From an uncultured Candidatus Melainabacteria bacterium (lineage in GTDB: Bacteria > Cyanobacteriota > Vampirovibrionia > Gastranaerophilales > Gastranaerophilaceae): a stretch of 64,000 nucleotides of DNA. Positions 18,175-29,803 of this stretch are shown piece after piece. The stretch is taken from positions 17,568 through 81,567 of the forward strand of contig CASLVD010000001.1 of NCBI GenBank assembly GCA_949398305.1. The letters run 5' to 3'. Under the pieces are notes generated by a model. The model did no database searches. It was not told the origin of the DNA and saw nothing but the letters and a program-made list of their open reading frames with translations. Both the position numbers and the translations under genes were made by a program. The number at the start of each line of letters is the position of its first letter. Position 1 is the first letter of the stretch.

Positions 18175-18558
18175 ATGAAAATAGCAGTAACTTACAATGA
18201 TGGTGAAGTTTTTCAACATTTTGGACACACTGAACAAATTAAAATGTATGAAGTTGAAGATAATAAAATTTTATCTTCTGAAGTAGTTTCAACAAACGGT
18301 TCAGGACACAGTGCTATAGCTCAATTTTTAGCTGATAATTCTGTGGATACACTAATTTGCGGCGGCATCGGCGGATGTGCGCAAAAAGCATTAGCGCAAA
18401 ACGGTATAAAACTATACGGCGGAGTTTGTGGAGATGCAGACAGTGCTGTAAATTCTCTTTTATCAGGAACTTTAGAATATGATCCAAACGCAAAATGTTC
18501 TCATCACGAACATTCAGAAGGTGCTCATCATCATTGCGGCGGTCATTGCCATTCATAG
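18175..18558 (+). CDS. NifB/NifX-type dinitrogenase iron-molybdenum cofactor-binding family protein with His/Cys-rich tail
   Basis: MKIAVTYNDGEVFQHFGHTEQIKMYEV...DTLICGGIGGCAQKALAQNGIKLYGG; tail CSHHEHSEGAHHHCGGHCHS. Confidence 0.8.
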   Translation: MKIAVTYNDGEVFQHFGHTEQIKMYEVEDNKILSSEVVSTNGSGHSAIAQFLADNSVDTLICGGIGGCAQKALAQNGIKLYGGVCGDADSAVNSLLSGTLEYDPNAKCSHHEHSEGAHHHCGGHCHS

Positions 18559-18583
18559 TAAAAAAGACCCGAAAGGGCTTTTT

Positions 18584-21500
18584 TTATAATCTCCAGTTCA
18601 TTCCGCCCTGACAGATTATACCGGTTCTTCCGATATTTCTGATTGTTGCCTGAGCATACATATTAAATCTGTCATTAAATGCTTTCTGCATACCAAATCC
18701 GTATTGTAAGTAACCTTGAGACATTTTTAAATGTGGAAGCGATACATTTCCTGCCTGACCGTCAAGTCCGCCAAAGAAATTCCAGGCATATGAAATTGTC
18801 GCGTACATACTCCAGCTTTCTTGTTGTAAGATAAAGTTTACACCCGGTGCTACGTTAAAGCCGTTCAAAAATCCTGCTGTCATACTCATTTGACCAAAAT
18901 CACTGTGCCAGTTTTGCTGACCGAACATATTATATGCTAAAGTCAATGACGGTTGAATTTTAAAGTGTGAACCAAGTTTCCAATCATAAGCCGATCTGCT
19001 TGCAGCACCGAAGAAATAGTTAAATCCGTCTTCAGATGTTCCTGCAACATTCATTTCTGTTCCGTAAATACCTGCATAAGCAAGTGCGGTTTCAGTAAAG
19101 TTTTGTTTCCAGAAACTTCCCATAAAGCCCGCTTGTGCTCCGTTTTGCCACATTCCGACTTTATTGAATGTCTGGTGTCCGCCGTTATATGCGATATAAG
19201 CTGTCGGCATCCAGCTCCAGCCGTTTTTAAGTTCTCTTAAACCGAAATCTCCGCCGACAATGAAGCCCCAGGAATTGTTGCGAACTTTATCCAAACCTTG
19301 TGACATTTTAAGTGTTTCAAAGTTGCCAAACATTTCTGTCCAAATTTGACCGTCACGGATTGTTCTTTCATAGCTTGCGCTTCCGTCAATGATTGCAGTT
19401 TTGTTTTTGAACATATCACCATAGCTTGAACCGTAACGTCTGATTTGTGCACGATTAAACAAGGTATCATTTATTACAAGCTGGTTCATATAAGCTGCAG
19501 CAGATTGAACTTGTCCCCTGAATACCTGCGGATTATATCTTGCTAAATCAAGTGAATAGTTTCCGTCATTTGCACTTGAAGCGTTTAATCTATAATAACC
19601 GATAGGAGTAAAGATTTCTTTATCAGTTGATTCAAACTTAATTTCTTTATCCATTTCGTCAGTTTTAAAGATTTTGCCAAGTCTTATATGTCTGTCAATC
19701 GGCGCATCGTAACCGAAAATATCACCGTTCAGATTGTAATCAGAAATTCTGATTGTACCTGCTGTATCTTTTGTTGCAACTTTTATAGAATTTGCGGTAA
19801 TTGTATCTGTACTGAAATCTTTATTACTTCTTGCCTGAATATCTATTGCAAAGTTTGCTGTTCCGTTTCCGAATTCTCCGTTATTTACGGTTAAATTATT
19901 GATAATACTGTTTGTTCTGACATTATTTGCCATATTTATCAAGCCGGATGTATCGATATTTATGGCATTTCCGTCTGTAAATTGAACAAGCCCTTTTGAA
20001 GCAAGATAATTTAATACGGATGTATCATCGATTACAATGTTTCCGCCTGTAATATCTCCGCCTTTATTAGAAACAGTAAGTGTTGATTTATCTTGTAATT
20101 TAACATTACCGCCTGAGATAACACTTGATTCGTCAGCTAATGTCAATGAAGATTTATTCATTGTCATACTGCCGCCGGTTTGAACATAATTCCCCTCAGC
20201 ATCAGTTACTTTGGTTAAGTCTTCAGAGATATATAAGTTACCTTTCTTGAGCGCAATAGAACCGTCGATTTTATCATTTGTGCCGTTAAGATTAACTTCT
20301 GCATCTTCTCCGTCAATTTTTAGTTTTGAAGCAGATTCGACTGTTACAACCGCATCAGAATTTATTTTTCCGCCGGTTGTTGTATATGTACTTTTATTTC
20401 TGATATTAAATTTGCTTCCTGTAATATTTAGTCTTGAAGTGTGTTCTTGACCGTTAGCAATATTAAGTTCAGAATCTTCAGAAACATTTATTTCACCGCC
20501 TGCTATTTTGCTGTTGTTATCAGCAATAGTAAGGTTTGAATCGGTAATATTTGTCATTCCGCCGGTTTGATTAAATGTACCGGCATCGGTTGTAGTTTTT
20601 GAAAATTTGTTTTTAAGATTCAATGTGCCGTTTGTGACTTTTAAATGACCTTCAACATCATCATTTTTGCCGTCTAATGTAATGTTGGAATTTGTTCCGT
20701 TAACTTCTAATTGTGCTTTTTCTTCAACTGTTACTACAGAATTTTCATCAATCGTTCCGTCAGTAACTGAGAATTTACTTCCTTTACGGATTGAAAATTT
20801 GCCGCCTGTAGAGTTTACTGTGGAGCTGTTTTGAGATGAGTTGTTAATATCAAGTTCGGCAGTTTGGGAAAGATTTATTGTGCCGCCTGAGATTTTGCTT
20901 TCAGAAGTGTTCAGTACAAGTTTAGCATTATCAATATTTGTTGTTCCGCCGTTCTGGTTGAATTTTGAGACTGATGTTGTGGTTTTATTAAATTTATTGT
21001 TCAGGTTTAAGATGCCGTTTGAAACTTTTATGCTTCCGTTTATGCGGTCATTTTCACCGTCAAGGGTAGTTGTCCCGCCTTTAACATTGAGAGTTCCGGT
21101 TTCATTTATGGTAACTGCGGCTGCGGATTCGATTTTACCTTTTTCAATATTAAGTTCGCCCGAATCAGTTTTTGTACCGATTACAAGTTCTCCGCCTGAA
21201 ATTGTATCACTTTCATTATTTAAAGTGTTATTTTTACCTGTAACGGTTGTTTTACCGCCTGTTTGAGTCAAAATTCCTGCTGTATTTTTGTTAATACCTG
21301 CAAGGTTAAGGTTTCCGTTTGAAAGATTTACATTACCGTTCCAATTGTCGTTATCACTAAATGTCACGTTTCCGCCGGTGATGTTAATTGAGCTGTTTGA
21401 AGCAAGGTCAAGTGCTGTATTTTTACCGATTGTACCTTTAGAAACTGTCAGGATAGATTCTTCAGAATCTGTTCCTATATTAAAATTACCGCCGGAGATA

Positions 21501-24500
21501 TTATCTTCAATATTATTTAAATCAAAAGCGCCATTAACAGTTGTAGTACCGCCTGTTTGAGTCAGAATTGCATCAGAACTTTTGTTAATACCGACAAGTG
21601 CTAAACTTCCGCCTGTCATATTAACTTTTCCGTTCCAATTGTCGTTATCATTTAGATTAACTTTTCCGCCTGAAATATTCAGTGTTGAATTTGTGTTGAT
21701 ATTAGTAACTGCACCGGCATGGATTGTACCCTTAGAAACTCCGATATCAGTTACAGTTGTGCCGTTTCCGATGTTAAAAGTTCCGCCTGCAACGCTGTCT
21801 TCAGAATTATTTAAATTGAATCCTGAACCTGTGATTGTTGTTGTACCATCGTTCTGGGTGAATTTACCGGATTCGTTTTTAGCGGCCGAATCAATATTTA
21901 AAGTTCCGGAAGAAACATTTACATTGCCATTCCAGGTTGTTTTGTTGTTTAAATTAACTTCTCCGCCTGTTACGTTTAAAGAGCCGGATTTTTTGATATT
22001 AACGGTTGTATTTGAACCGATTTTACCTTGAGAAACGCTCATGTCAGAAACTTTTGTACCGTCTCCGATATTTAAAGTTCCGCCATTGATAATATCTTCT
22101 GCGTTATTTAAGTCAAAACCTGATTCTGTTACGGTTGTTGTTCCTGAACTTTGTGTGAAAATTCCGTTTTTATTGTTTATACCGACAAGTGCTAAATTAC
22201 CGCCTGTAACGTTTACATTACCGTTCCAGCTGTCAGAATTATCCAGAGTTAATGTTCCTGTGTCGGTAACATTGATTGTAGAACCGTTATTGATATTAAC
22301 TTTTGCACCCTGTTCAACTTTACCTTGAGAAATTTCAAATGTGGTAGGAGCTTTAGAGTTTGAACCGATGTTTAATGTACCGCCTGAAATTTTGTCTTCG
22401 GAGTTATTAAGTTCAAAATAATCACCTGTGATGGTTGTTTTACCGCCGGATTGGGTGAACTTTCCTGATGAATTTTTGTTTAAATTATCAATAGAAAGTG
22501 TTCCGTCTGTGACGTCAATACTGCCGTTTAAAGAATCTCCTGAATCCAGATTAACTTCACCGCCTGCTATTGAAAGCTGGCCTTTACGGTTAATATTTAC
22601 TGTGGCAGCTGAATCTATATAGCCTTGTGAAACTTTTAGATTACTTTCGGTTGTACCGTTTCCGATATTTAGTGTACCGCCTGTTACGCTGTCTTCATAG
22701 TTGTTAAAATCAACTCCGTTGCCGACAACAGTAGTTTTTCCGCCTGTTTGTGTAAAGCTTCCTGATTGATTTTTGACTGCATTATCAAGGGTTAAATTCC
22801 CGCTTGAAATATTGATTTTTCCGTTCCACTGACCGCCTGAACCTATTTCAACATTTCCGCCGTTAACGTTTAATGCTGAGTTGTTTGTAATGTTTACATT
22901 AGTATCTTTGGAAATTGAACCTTTTGAAACGCTCATTTCAGAAGCTATAACGTCAGTTCCGATATTTAAATCGCCGCCTGCAATGTAATCATTATCGTTA
23001 TTAAGGTCAAATGTTTTTCCGGTTATGGTGGTTGAACCGCCTGTTTGTGTAAAAGTTCCTGTCGTTTTGTTCATTCCGACAAGTGCAAGACTTCCGCCTG
23101 AAACGTTAACATTACCATTCCACACATCATCATTGTTTAGGGTTACGTTGCCGCCATTAACATTCAGTGTTGCTTTTTCATTAATATTAACTGTCGCATC
23201 TGCTGTAATTGTACCTTGAGAAACATTTAGTCTTGATGCAGTTTCACCATTGCCGATATTTACAATACCGCCGTCAATTAAATCTGATGTATTATTCAAA
23301 TCAAACTTGTTGCCGGTAATATTTGTTGTCCCGTCAATTTGATTTAAAGAACCGGTTTTTGTTGTGTTTTGAATATTAAGATTTCCGCCGGACATTTCAA
23401 TTTTTCCGCCCCAGGTATCATCGGAATCAAGATTTATATTACCGTTAGTTAATTTGATTGAACTTCCGCTTGTTAAATTTACTGTTGCACCTTGTGAAAT
23501 TGTTCCGCCGTTGATATTTAAATTACCGGTTTCTGCGTCAGTACCGACATTCAATTTTCCGGCAGCTATTTCATCAAGCCCATTGTTTAAGCTAAACCCT
23601 GAACCTGTAATATTTGTTGTACCACCACTTTGGATAAATATTGCATTTGCATCTTTTTCCATTGAACTTAGGTTTAATGTACCTTGTGATATACCTAAAG
23701 CTCCGCTCCAGGTGTCTGTTGCGCCGTCAAGTGATACATTCCCGCCTGTAATTTCAAGAGTACTGTTTGCTGTAAGATTTACATTTGCGCTTTTGTCTAT
23801 TGTACCTTTTGAAACAGTTAGATAAGATTCGTTTTCACTGTCTCCAATATTGAGGTCACCGCCTGATATGATATCAGATGCATTATTTAAGTCGAAATCA
23901 CCAAGTATTGTTGTAGAACCGCCGGATTGAGTAAGTTTTGAATTTGCATTTTATTTATCCCTACCAGTGCTAAGTTTCCGCCTGAAACATTCACTGTTCC
24001 ATTCCAATTGTCAGTATTATCAAGAGTTAAATCACCGCCTGATACATTGATGGTACTGTTTTTTGCAATATTAACCGTAGCTTCTGATTCGATTTCACCT
24101 TTTGAAACGTTTAAAACAGTTTCTCCTGTACCTTGTCCGAGATTAAGTGTACCTTTAGAAACTCTGTCACCATCATTATTTAAATCATAACTTCCGCTAT
24201 TAATATTAAATTTTCCGCCTGATACTACTAATTGAGAACTTGCAGATTTTGAGGAATTTTCGATATTTGTAGTACCACCGGTTTGGGTAAGACCGCCTTT
24301 TATTGAAGTTCTGTTAACATTAAGATTCCCATTTGCAATATTAATAGAACCATCTATTGTATCATCTGAATCAAGAGATACATTTCCGCCTATTATGTTT
24401 ATACTTGTATTTTCCAAAGTATTTGTGATAACCGCATTTGCAATAGAACTTCCGGAATTAATTGTAAGTGTACCGCTATCAACATTTAACCAACCGCTTG

Positions 24501-24783
24501 TCCCGACAATAGTATCGTTTATGATATTCGAAGTATAATTGGATACTGTTAAATTTCCTCCGGTAAGGAGTGCAGTATTTGAACTTGTACCAAATACCCA
24601 ATCATATTCTTTTTTTGGTGGCATACCTGTTTCTAAATTGGTTAAAGTTCCGGTTATACCATCTGCAGTAGCCATTTTGTCAATAGTAATTATTTGAGAA
24701 TGAGCAATACCACCGGTACAGCCTATTATAGCAGTACAAGCCGCAACTATTAAAATTTTTCTCATCCCAAGATTATTGTTCAT
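18584..24783 (-). pseudogene. large repeat-containing autotransporter adhesin, interrupted by a 1-nt frameshift (ORFs 24783-23887 and 23662-18584)
   Basis: N-terminal signal-like MRKILIVAACTAIIGCTGGIAHSQ, many ~99-aa repeats (GGTLNIGxGTxxSxLxVSxGxI...WNGNVNVxxGxLxLxxINKxxxGxFTQxGGTTTITG), C-terminal barrel ending ...GGMNWRL; reading frame shifts at an A4 tract (+ strand T4 at 23949-23952). Confidence 0.8.
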
Positions 24784-24869
24784 TTATTTCTAGATTACTT
24801 AAGATACTTACCCACTTAATATTGTAGTTTGTATTTTAAATTTATCAAGAAATTAGCATTTTGTTACAT

Positions 24870-25754
24870 TTATAGGATGATTTTGTTTCTGAAATTTTCT
24901 TGCTGAACAATGTTGATTAATTTATTTAAAAATGCTTTGTATTTTGCTCTTACAGCTTCACCTGAAAGTACAATATCAGCATCATTTTTGCAAGGTCTGA
25001 TATAGATTTCTGCTTTTTGTGATGCGTTTTTATAGATTCCTTTTGCTGATTCGCCTAAATCTCTTTCGGCTGCACGGATGAAGAATCTTTCTTTTTGGAC
25101 TTCCGGTTTGATATCAACGTAAATTTTAAAATCAAATGCGTCTTTAATTTTTTCGGTAAGCGCAAATAATCCTTCCGAAATAATAATTTTGGAAGGATGT
25201 GCTAATGTGTGGTTATCAAATCTTTTTGCAGTACCTGACATGTCGTATTTTGGAAGAAATACAGATTTGCCTGTCAATAACTCTTTAATATGTTCGCTCA
25301 TAAGTTCAAGTTCAAGAGCTTGAGGAACATCAAGGTCGTAATTTTTTGCAAATTCTGCAAAACTTCCTGCTGCTTTTACCATTTCTGAACGGTCGTAGTA
25401 GTAATCATCTGTATTAACTCTTGTAATTGCATCTTCGATATCAAACTCAGTTGCAAAAGATTTAATTGTATCAATAATATCAAGAGTTATGGTAGATTTG
25501 CCGCTTGCTGTTTCACCTGCAATACCGATTGATGCCGGACGGGAAACATTTCCTGATAAGTATTTTGCTAATTTTGAGATAATTGCCGGTTTATAACTGA
25601 CAAGTATTGAATCTTCTGATTTTAATTCATCTTCAAAAATTTTTTTCAATCTCTCTTCTACGGCCTGTACCCTGTTGTAAGGGGTTGAAACATACATTTT
25701 ACGGGTTTTTAATGCAGCTTCTTCTTTTGTCTTTTGAAGTATATATTCTACCAT
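24870..25754 (-). CDS. uridine kinase / phosphoribulokinase-family P-loop kinase
   Basis: IGIAGETASGKSTITLDII, NTDDYYYDRS, KIIISEGLFAL. Confidence 0.75.
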   Translation of the reverse strand: MVEYILQKTKEEAALKTRKMYVSTPYNRVQAVEERLKKIFEDELKSEDSILVSYKPAIISKLAKYLSGNVSRPASIGIAGETASGKSTITLDIIDTIKSFATEFDIEDAITRVNTDDYYYDRSEMVKAAGSFAEFAKNYDLDVPQALELELMSEHIKELLTGKSVFLPKYDMSGTAKRFDNHTLAHPSKIIISEGLFALTEKIKDAFDFKIYVDIKPEVQKERFFIRAAERDLGESAKGIYKNASQKAEIYIRPCKNDADIVLSGEAVRAKYKAFLNKLINIVQQENFRNKIIL

Positions 25755-25939
25755 TACTTACCTTTTTTAATTTATATTACTACATTCATAGTCTTTTTCA
25801 TGACTATACCAGAATTAAGTCTAAAAAAAAATAATTTTTGTCAAAATGTTAAATTAATTTAATAATTTATTTTTTACGGGCAAATTGTTATTTATAGAAT
25901 TGTTTATAAGATTATAGGGGAATTTAGGAGAAAAATTTA

Positions 25940-27313
25940 ATGGTTTTAGAAAGTTTAGGATCAATTCCGGCTGTATCAGCAGGGTATGCAAGTAATACGC
26001 AAGCATCCGGCAAAACAAAACACCCTTCATATATTGTTGTAAAAGATAAAAATGGCAAGTTGATTGTTTTAACTTATGAGCAATATATGAAATATGTAAA
26101 AGATATTGAACGCAAACGCCGTGAACAGGGTAATATTCCTGATCCGCGGGATAAGGAAAAACCTTATGATTTAGGACCGGAAAGAAACGGAAACAGGATT
26201 ATTGATGTTAATAGTGTTACTGAATCACAAAAACCGGGCTCGTCAGGTGACGGGTTAAGAGTTTCACCTCAGCAAAAATACGAATATGCACAAAATATTT
26301 TGTACGATAATGACCAAATTGATGATTTCAGACAGGGAAAACGCGGTGATTGTTATCTTCTGGCATCCATTAATGCAATAAAACAAACAGAAGACGGTCA
26401 GGAAATTCTTGCTAAAAATGTTCAGAAAAATAATGACGGTTCTTATACCGTAACTTTGCCGGGAGCTATTGCGGCACGTAATCATTACATTCAGCAAGGT
26501 AATGAAGATAAATGCGCAATCACAGGTAAATATACAATTACAAAAGCTGCGGTAGAAAAAGCTCAAACACAAGCCGGTAAAGCATATTCATACGGTGATA
26601 TCGGGGTTATTATACTTGAATTGGCGATGGAAGCATTTAGGGCAGAAGTTTATCAGACAAATGCGGCTCTCGGGCAGGAAAGTGAAAAATATATAGCAGG
26701 ACAATTCGGACCCCGATTTAATTCTGATACTCTAAATGGCGGTCAAATGTATGATGCTATTTATATTTTGACAGGTCAGAAGTCTGATGTATATGAAGCA
26801 ACAAAAGATAAAAAACAAAATATCAAATTATACAGATACGGTGAATACGGATTTATTGGAGATGAAAAACAAAAATCAGCCCGACTTGGACGCGGTATCG
26901 GAAAAGGAATTGTTGAAGTCGAAAATGTTTATAACAAAGAATCTGATTTACAGCGTATGCTTGATAAATACAAAGGAAAAGAAGGTGAATATGCACTGAC
27001 TGTCGGTGTTATTGTTGCAAAAGACGGCCCTGACGGTTCTACAAAAGCAGGCGGCGGACATGCTTTAACTGTCACTAAAATTACCGATACTTACGTTGAA
27101 GTCGTCAATCCGTGGGATACAACAAAGAAAGAACGAATTCCGCGCGGAGATTTTGAAGCGATGGCAATGAATTTTACTGTTACTCCTATGTCAAAAGATA
27201 AAGTTGATAAGTATTATGAAGAAAATGTATATGATAAGAATAACAGTTTTAATCCTTTAGCTTTCTTACAAAATATTTTACCTCTGCCATTTTTGCGGTC
27301 TCAGTTTGCATAA
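25940..27313 (+). CDS. calpain-like (C2 family) cysteine protease
   Basis: FRQGKRGDCYLLASINAI (Q/C), GGGHALTVTKI (H), VVNPWDTTKKERIP (N/W). Confidence 0.8.
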   Translation: MVLESLGSIPAVSAGYASNTQASGKTKHPSYIVVKDKNGKLIVLTYEQYMKYVKDIERKRREQGNIPDPRDKEKPYDLGPERNGNRIIDVNSVTESQKPGSSGDGLRVSPQQKYEYAQNILYDNDQIDDFRQGKRGDCYLLASINAIKQTEDGQEILAKNVQKNNDGSYTVTLPGAIAARNHYIQQGNEDKCAITGKYTITKAAVEKAQTQAGKAYSYGDIGVIILELAMEAFRAEVYQTNAALGQESEKYIAGQFGPRFNSDTLNGGQMYDAIYILTGQKSDVYEATKDKKQNIKLYRYGEYGFIGDEKQKSARLGRGIGKGIVEVENVYNKESDLQRMLDKYKGKEGEYALTVGVIVAKDGPDGSTKAGGGHALTVTKITDTYVEVVNPWDTTKKERIPRGDFEAMAMNFTVTPMSKDKVDKYYEENVYDKNNSFNPLAFLQNILPLPFLRSQFA

Positions 27314-27391
27314 TTTCGCTGATATTATATTTCCCTGATAATTTATGTTATAATTTTTCTGTTAAGACATGACAATCAGGGGGTATGATTT

Positions 27392-28567
27392 ATGAACGTA
27401 AACACCAATTATCAAAATATATCAGACAGTTATTTATTTTCAACAATTGCTAAAAAAGTGAATGAATTTGCTGAAAATAATCCGGATAAAAAAATTATCA
27501 GACTTGGTATTGGTGATGTTACTTTACCGCTTTGTAAGGCTGTTGTAGAAGCTTTAAAAAACGCATCTTCCGAAATGGGTGTAAAAGAAACTTTTCACGG
27601 GTATGGTCCGGAACAGGGTTATGAATTTTTAAAATCAAAAGTTCAGGCTTATTATGAAGACAACGGAGTAAATCTTGATTCTGATGAAATCTTTATTTCT
27701 GACGGTGCAAAATCAGATTTAGGTAATATTTTAGATTTATTTGCGGTTGATAATACTGTTATGGTACCGGACCCTGTTTATCCTGTTTATGTTGATACAA
27801 ACACTATGGCAGGAAGAAAAATTGTTTATATTGATGCAAATGCTGATAATAATTTCTTACCGCTTCCTGAAAAGTCCGTAAAAGCTGATATTATTTATTT
27901 ATGTTCGCCAAACAACCCTACAGGCGCTGTTTATAATAAAGAACAATTAAAAGTGTGGGTTGATTATGCAAACGAAAATCACAGCGTAATCCTGTTTGAT
28001 GCGGCTTATGAATGCTTTGTTACAGATGAAAATCTGCCAAGAAGCATTTATGAAATTGAAGGTGCTAAAACTTGCGCAATTGAATTTTGTTCATTATCAA
28101 AAATGGCAGGATTTACCGGTACAAGATGCGGTTATACGGTTGTACCAAAAGGTATTGAAGACGGATTGCTTAACAAAATGTGGCTAAGACGTCAGACCAC
28201 AAAATTTAATGGTGTACCGTATATTATTCAACGCGGTGCGGAAGCTGTGTTTACGCCTGTAGGTCAAAAAGAAATTCAGGAAAATTTAAATTATTACAAA
28301 GAAAACGCAAAACTTATTTCAGAAGTTTTGAAAAAACACAACATCTGGCATATTGGCGGAACTCATTCACCGTATATCTGGTTAAAATGTCCTGATAATA
28401 TGTCATCCTGGGAATTTTTCGATTATCTTTTAAACAATGTTCAAATAGTTGGAACACCGGGTTCCGGATTTGGTAAAAACGGTGAAGGGTATTTCCGTTT
28501 AACATCTTTCGGAAGCCGTGAAAATACTTTGGAAGCTGTGAAACGTCTTGATGATTTTCTTAAATAA
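27392..28567 (+). CDS. dapL: LL-diaminopimelate aminotransferase
   Basis: IIRLGIGDVTLPLCKAVVEALK, FHGYGPEQGYEFLK, ISDGAKSDLGNILDLF, SLSKMAGFTGTRCGYTVVP. Confidence 0.95.
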   Translation: MNVNTNYQNISDSYLFSTIAKKVNEFAENNPDKKIIRLGIGDVTLPLCKAVVEALKNASSEMGVKETFHGYGPEQGYEFLKSKVQAYYEDNGVNLDSDEIFISDGAKSDLGNILDLFAVDNTVMVPDPVYPVYVDTNTMAGRKIVYIDANADNNFLPLPEKSVKADIIYLCSPNNPTGAVYNKEQLKVWVDYANENHSVILFDAAYECFVTDENLPRSIYEIEGAKTCAIEFCSLSKMAGFTGTRCGYTVVPKGIEDGLLNKMWLRRQTTKFNGVPYIIQRGAEAVFTPVGQKEIQENLNYYKENAKLISEVLKKHNIWHIGGTHSPYIWLKCPDNMSSWEFFDYLLNNVQIVGTPGSGFGKNGEGYFRLTSFGSRENTLEAVKRLDDFLK

Positions 28568-28584
28568 TTTTGAAAGTGACTAAA

Positions 28585-29583
28585 ATGGCAAAGAAAAAGT
28601 TGTTTAAAAAAGTTTTAATAATCAGAACAGGTGCAATTGGTGACGTAATTCATACCACGAATACTTTTCGTGCGATTAAAGATGCTCACCCTGAAGTCGA
28701 AATTCATTATCTGACTTCAATAAATGAATCTATGCTCGTATATGATAAAAATCTTGCAAAAGTATGGGTTATTGAATCTGAAAAATTTAAACCTTTTTCA
28801 AAATATACGATGGAATTTGCAAAGAAATTGAAAGCCGAAAAGTTTGATGTAGCAATAAATTTACAACCTTCTTTTAAAACGAGGCTTTTGGTTGAACTCG
28901 CGAAAATTAAAACGCATTTTAATTACAAAAAGAAATCAAAGCTTCATGCGGTTCAAAATTATTGGGAAACTGCTAAGAAAGCTTTTCCTGATATAAAGAA
29001 TTATTCTGATTTGAAAATGTATTTAAATCCTGAAGTTTCAGAAAAAATGCACACTGAGCTTTCAAAATATAAACGTCCGCTTGTAGTTTTAAATGCCGGT
29101 CATGTTTTTGCAAAAAGACAGGGAAGAACTTATCCTGTTGAAAAATGGATTGAACTCGGAAATAAAATACAGGAAAAATACGATGGTACAATTTTGATTA
29201 CAGGGGTAAAAGTGGATGAAGAAATTCTTAAACCTCTTGAACAGATTAAAAATTCTGTTTCATTTGTTTCAAAATTGTCACTGGATGAGAATTCTGCGCT
29301 TATTAAAAATTCTGATATATTGATTTCAGGTGACAGCGGTCCTTTGCATATTGCATCAGCGCTCGGGGTGAAAGCTTTAGGGTTGTTTGGTTCTATGCCG
29401 ATAGAAAGAACAGGTCCTTGCGGGGAAAATTGTTCTGTTGTGGTTTCGCCTATGGAATGTGCGCCTTGCAATCATATTAAATGCAAGTATCTAAAAGGCA
29501 CAGGCGAATTGTATTCACCTTGTATGAAAATGATTGAAGTTGAAAATATAATGGTCGAAGTGGATAAATTATTGAGGAGTTAA
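28585..29583 (+). CDS. glycosyltransferase family 9 (heptosyltransferase-like)
   Basis: VLIIRTGAIGDVIHTTNTFRAIK, DSGPLHIASALGVKALGLFGS, CAPCNHIKCKY. Confidence 0.9.
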   Translation: MAKKKLFKKVLIIRTGAIGDVIHTTNTFRAIKDAHPEVEIHYLTSINESMLVYDKNLAKVWVIESEKFKPFSKYTMEFAKKLKAEKFDVAINLQPSFKTRLLVELAKIKTHFNYKKKSKLHAVQNYWETAKKAFPDIKNYSDLKMYLNPEVSEKMHTELSKYKRPLVVLNAGHVFAKRQGRTYPVEKWIELGNKIQEKYDGTILITGVKVDEEILKPLEQIKNSVSFVSKLSLDENSALIKNSDILISGDSGPLHIASALGVKALGLFGSMPIERTGPCGENCSVVVSPMECAPCNHIKCKYLKGTGELYSPCMKMIEVENIMVEVDKLLRS

Positions 29584-29587
29584 GATT

Positions 29588-29746
29588 ATGATGACAAAAG
29601 AGGTTAATGAATGGATTCGCAGGGTTGAAACAGGTAATTATTCATCCTGGGAAATTATGGAAGAATTTGCGCAAATTGCAAAATATTTAACGAAAGATGA
29701 ATTACAGCAGGTTAAAAAACGTCTTGAAAAAACAATAAAACATTAG
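29588..29746 (+). CDS. small hypothetical protein (52 aa)
   Basis: MMTKEVNEWIRRVETGNYSSWEIMEEFAQIAKYLTKDELQQVKKRLEKTIKH; immediately follows the GT9 gene; below the ORF-track cutoff. Confidence 0.55.
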   Translation: MMTKEVNEWIRRVETGNYSSWEIMEEFAQIAKYLTKDELQQVKKRLEKTIKH

Positions 29747-29803
29747 AATCACTGGAAAAATCTCAGTCAATATGTTATAATTAATATGTAATCTGCGAGG
29801 TCT

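Noticed and set aside
19688-23825. Many long + strand ORFs opposite the autotransporter (e.g. 20841-21266, 21582-22031, 22041-22328)
   Set aside because: Shadow ORFs produced by the repetitive Gly/Asn/Thr-rich minus-strand coding sequence; low-complexity translations, no RBS or family match.
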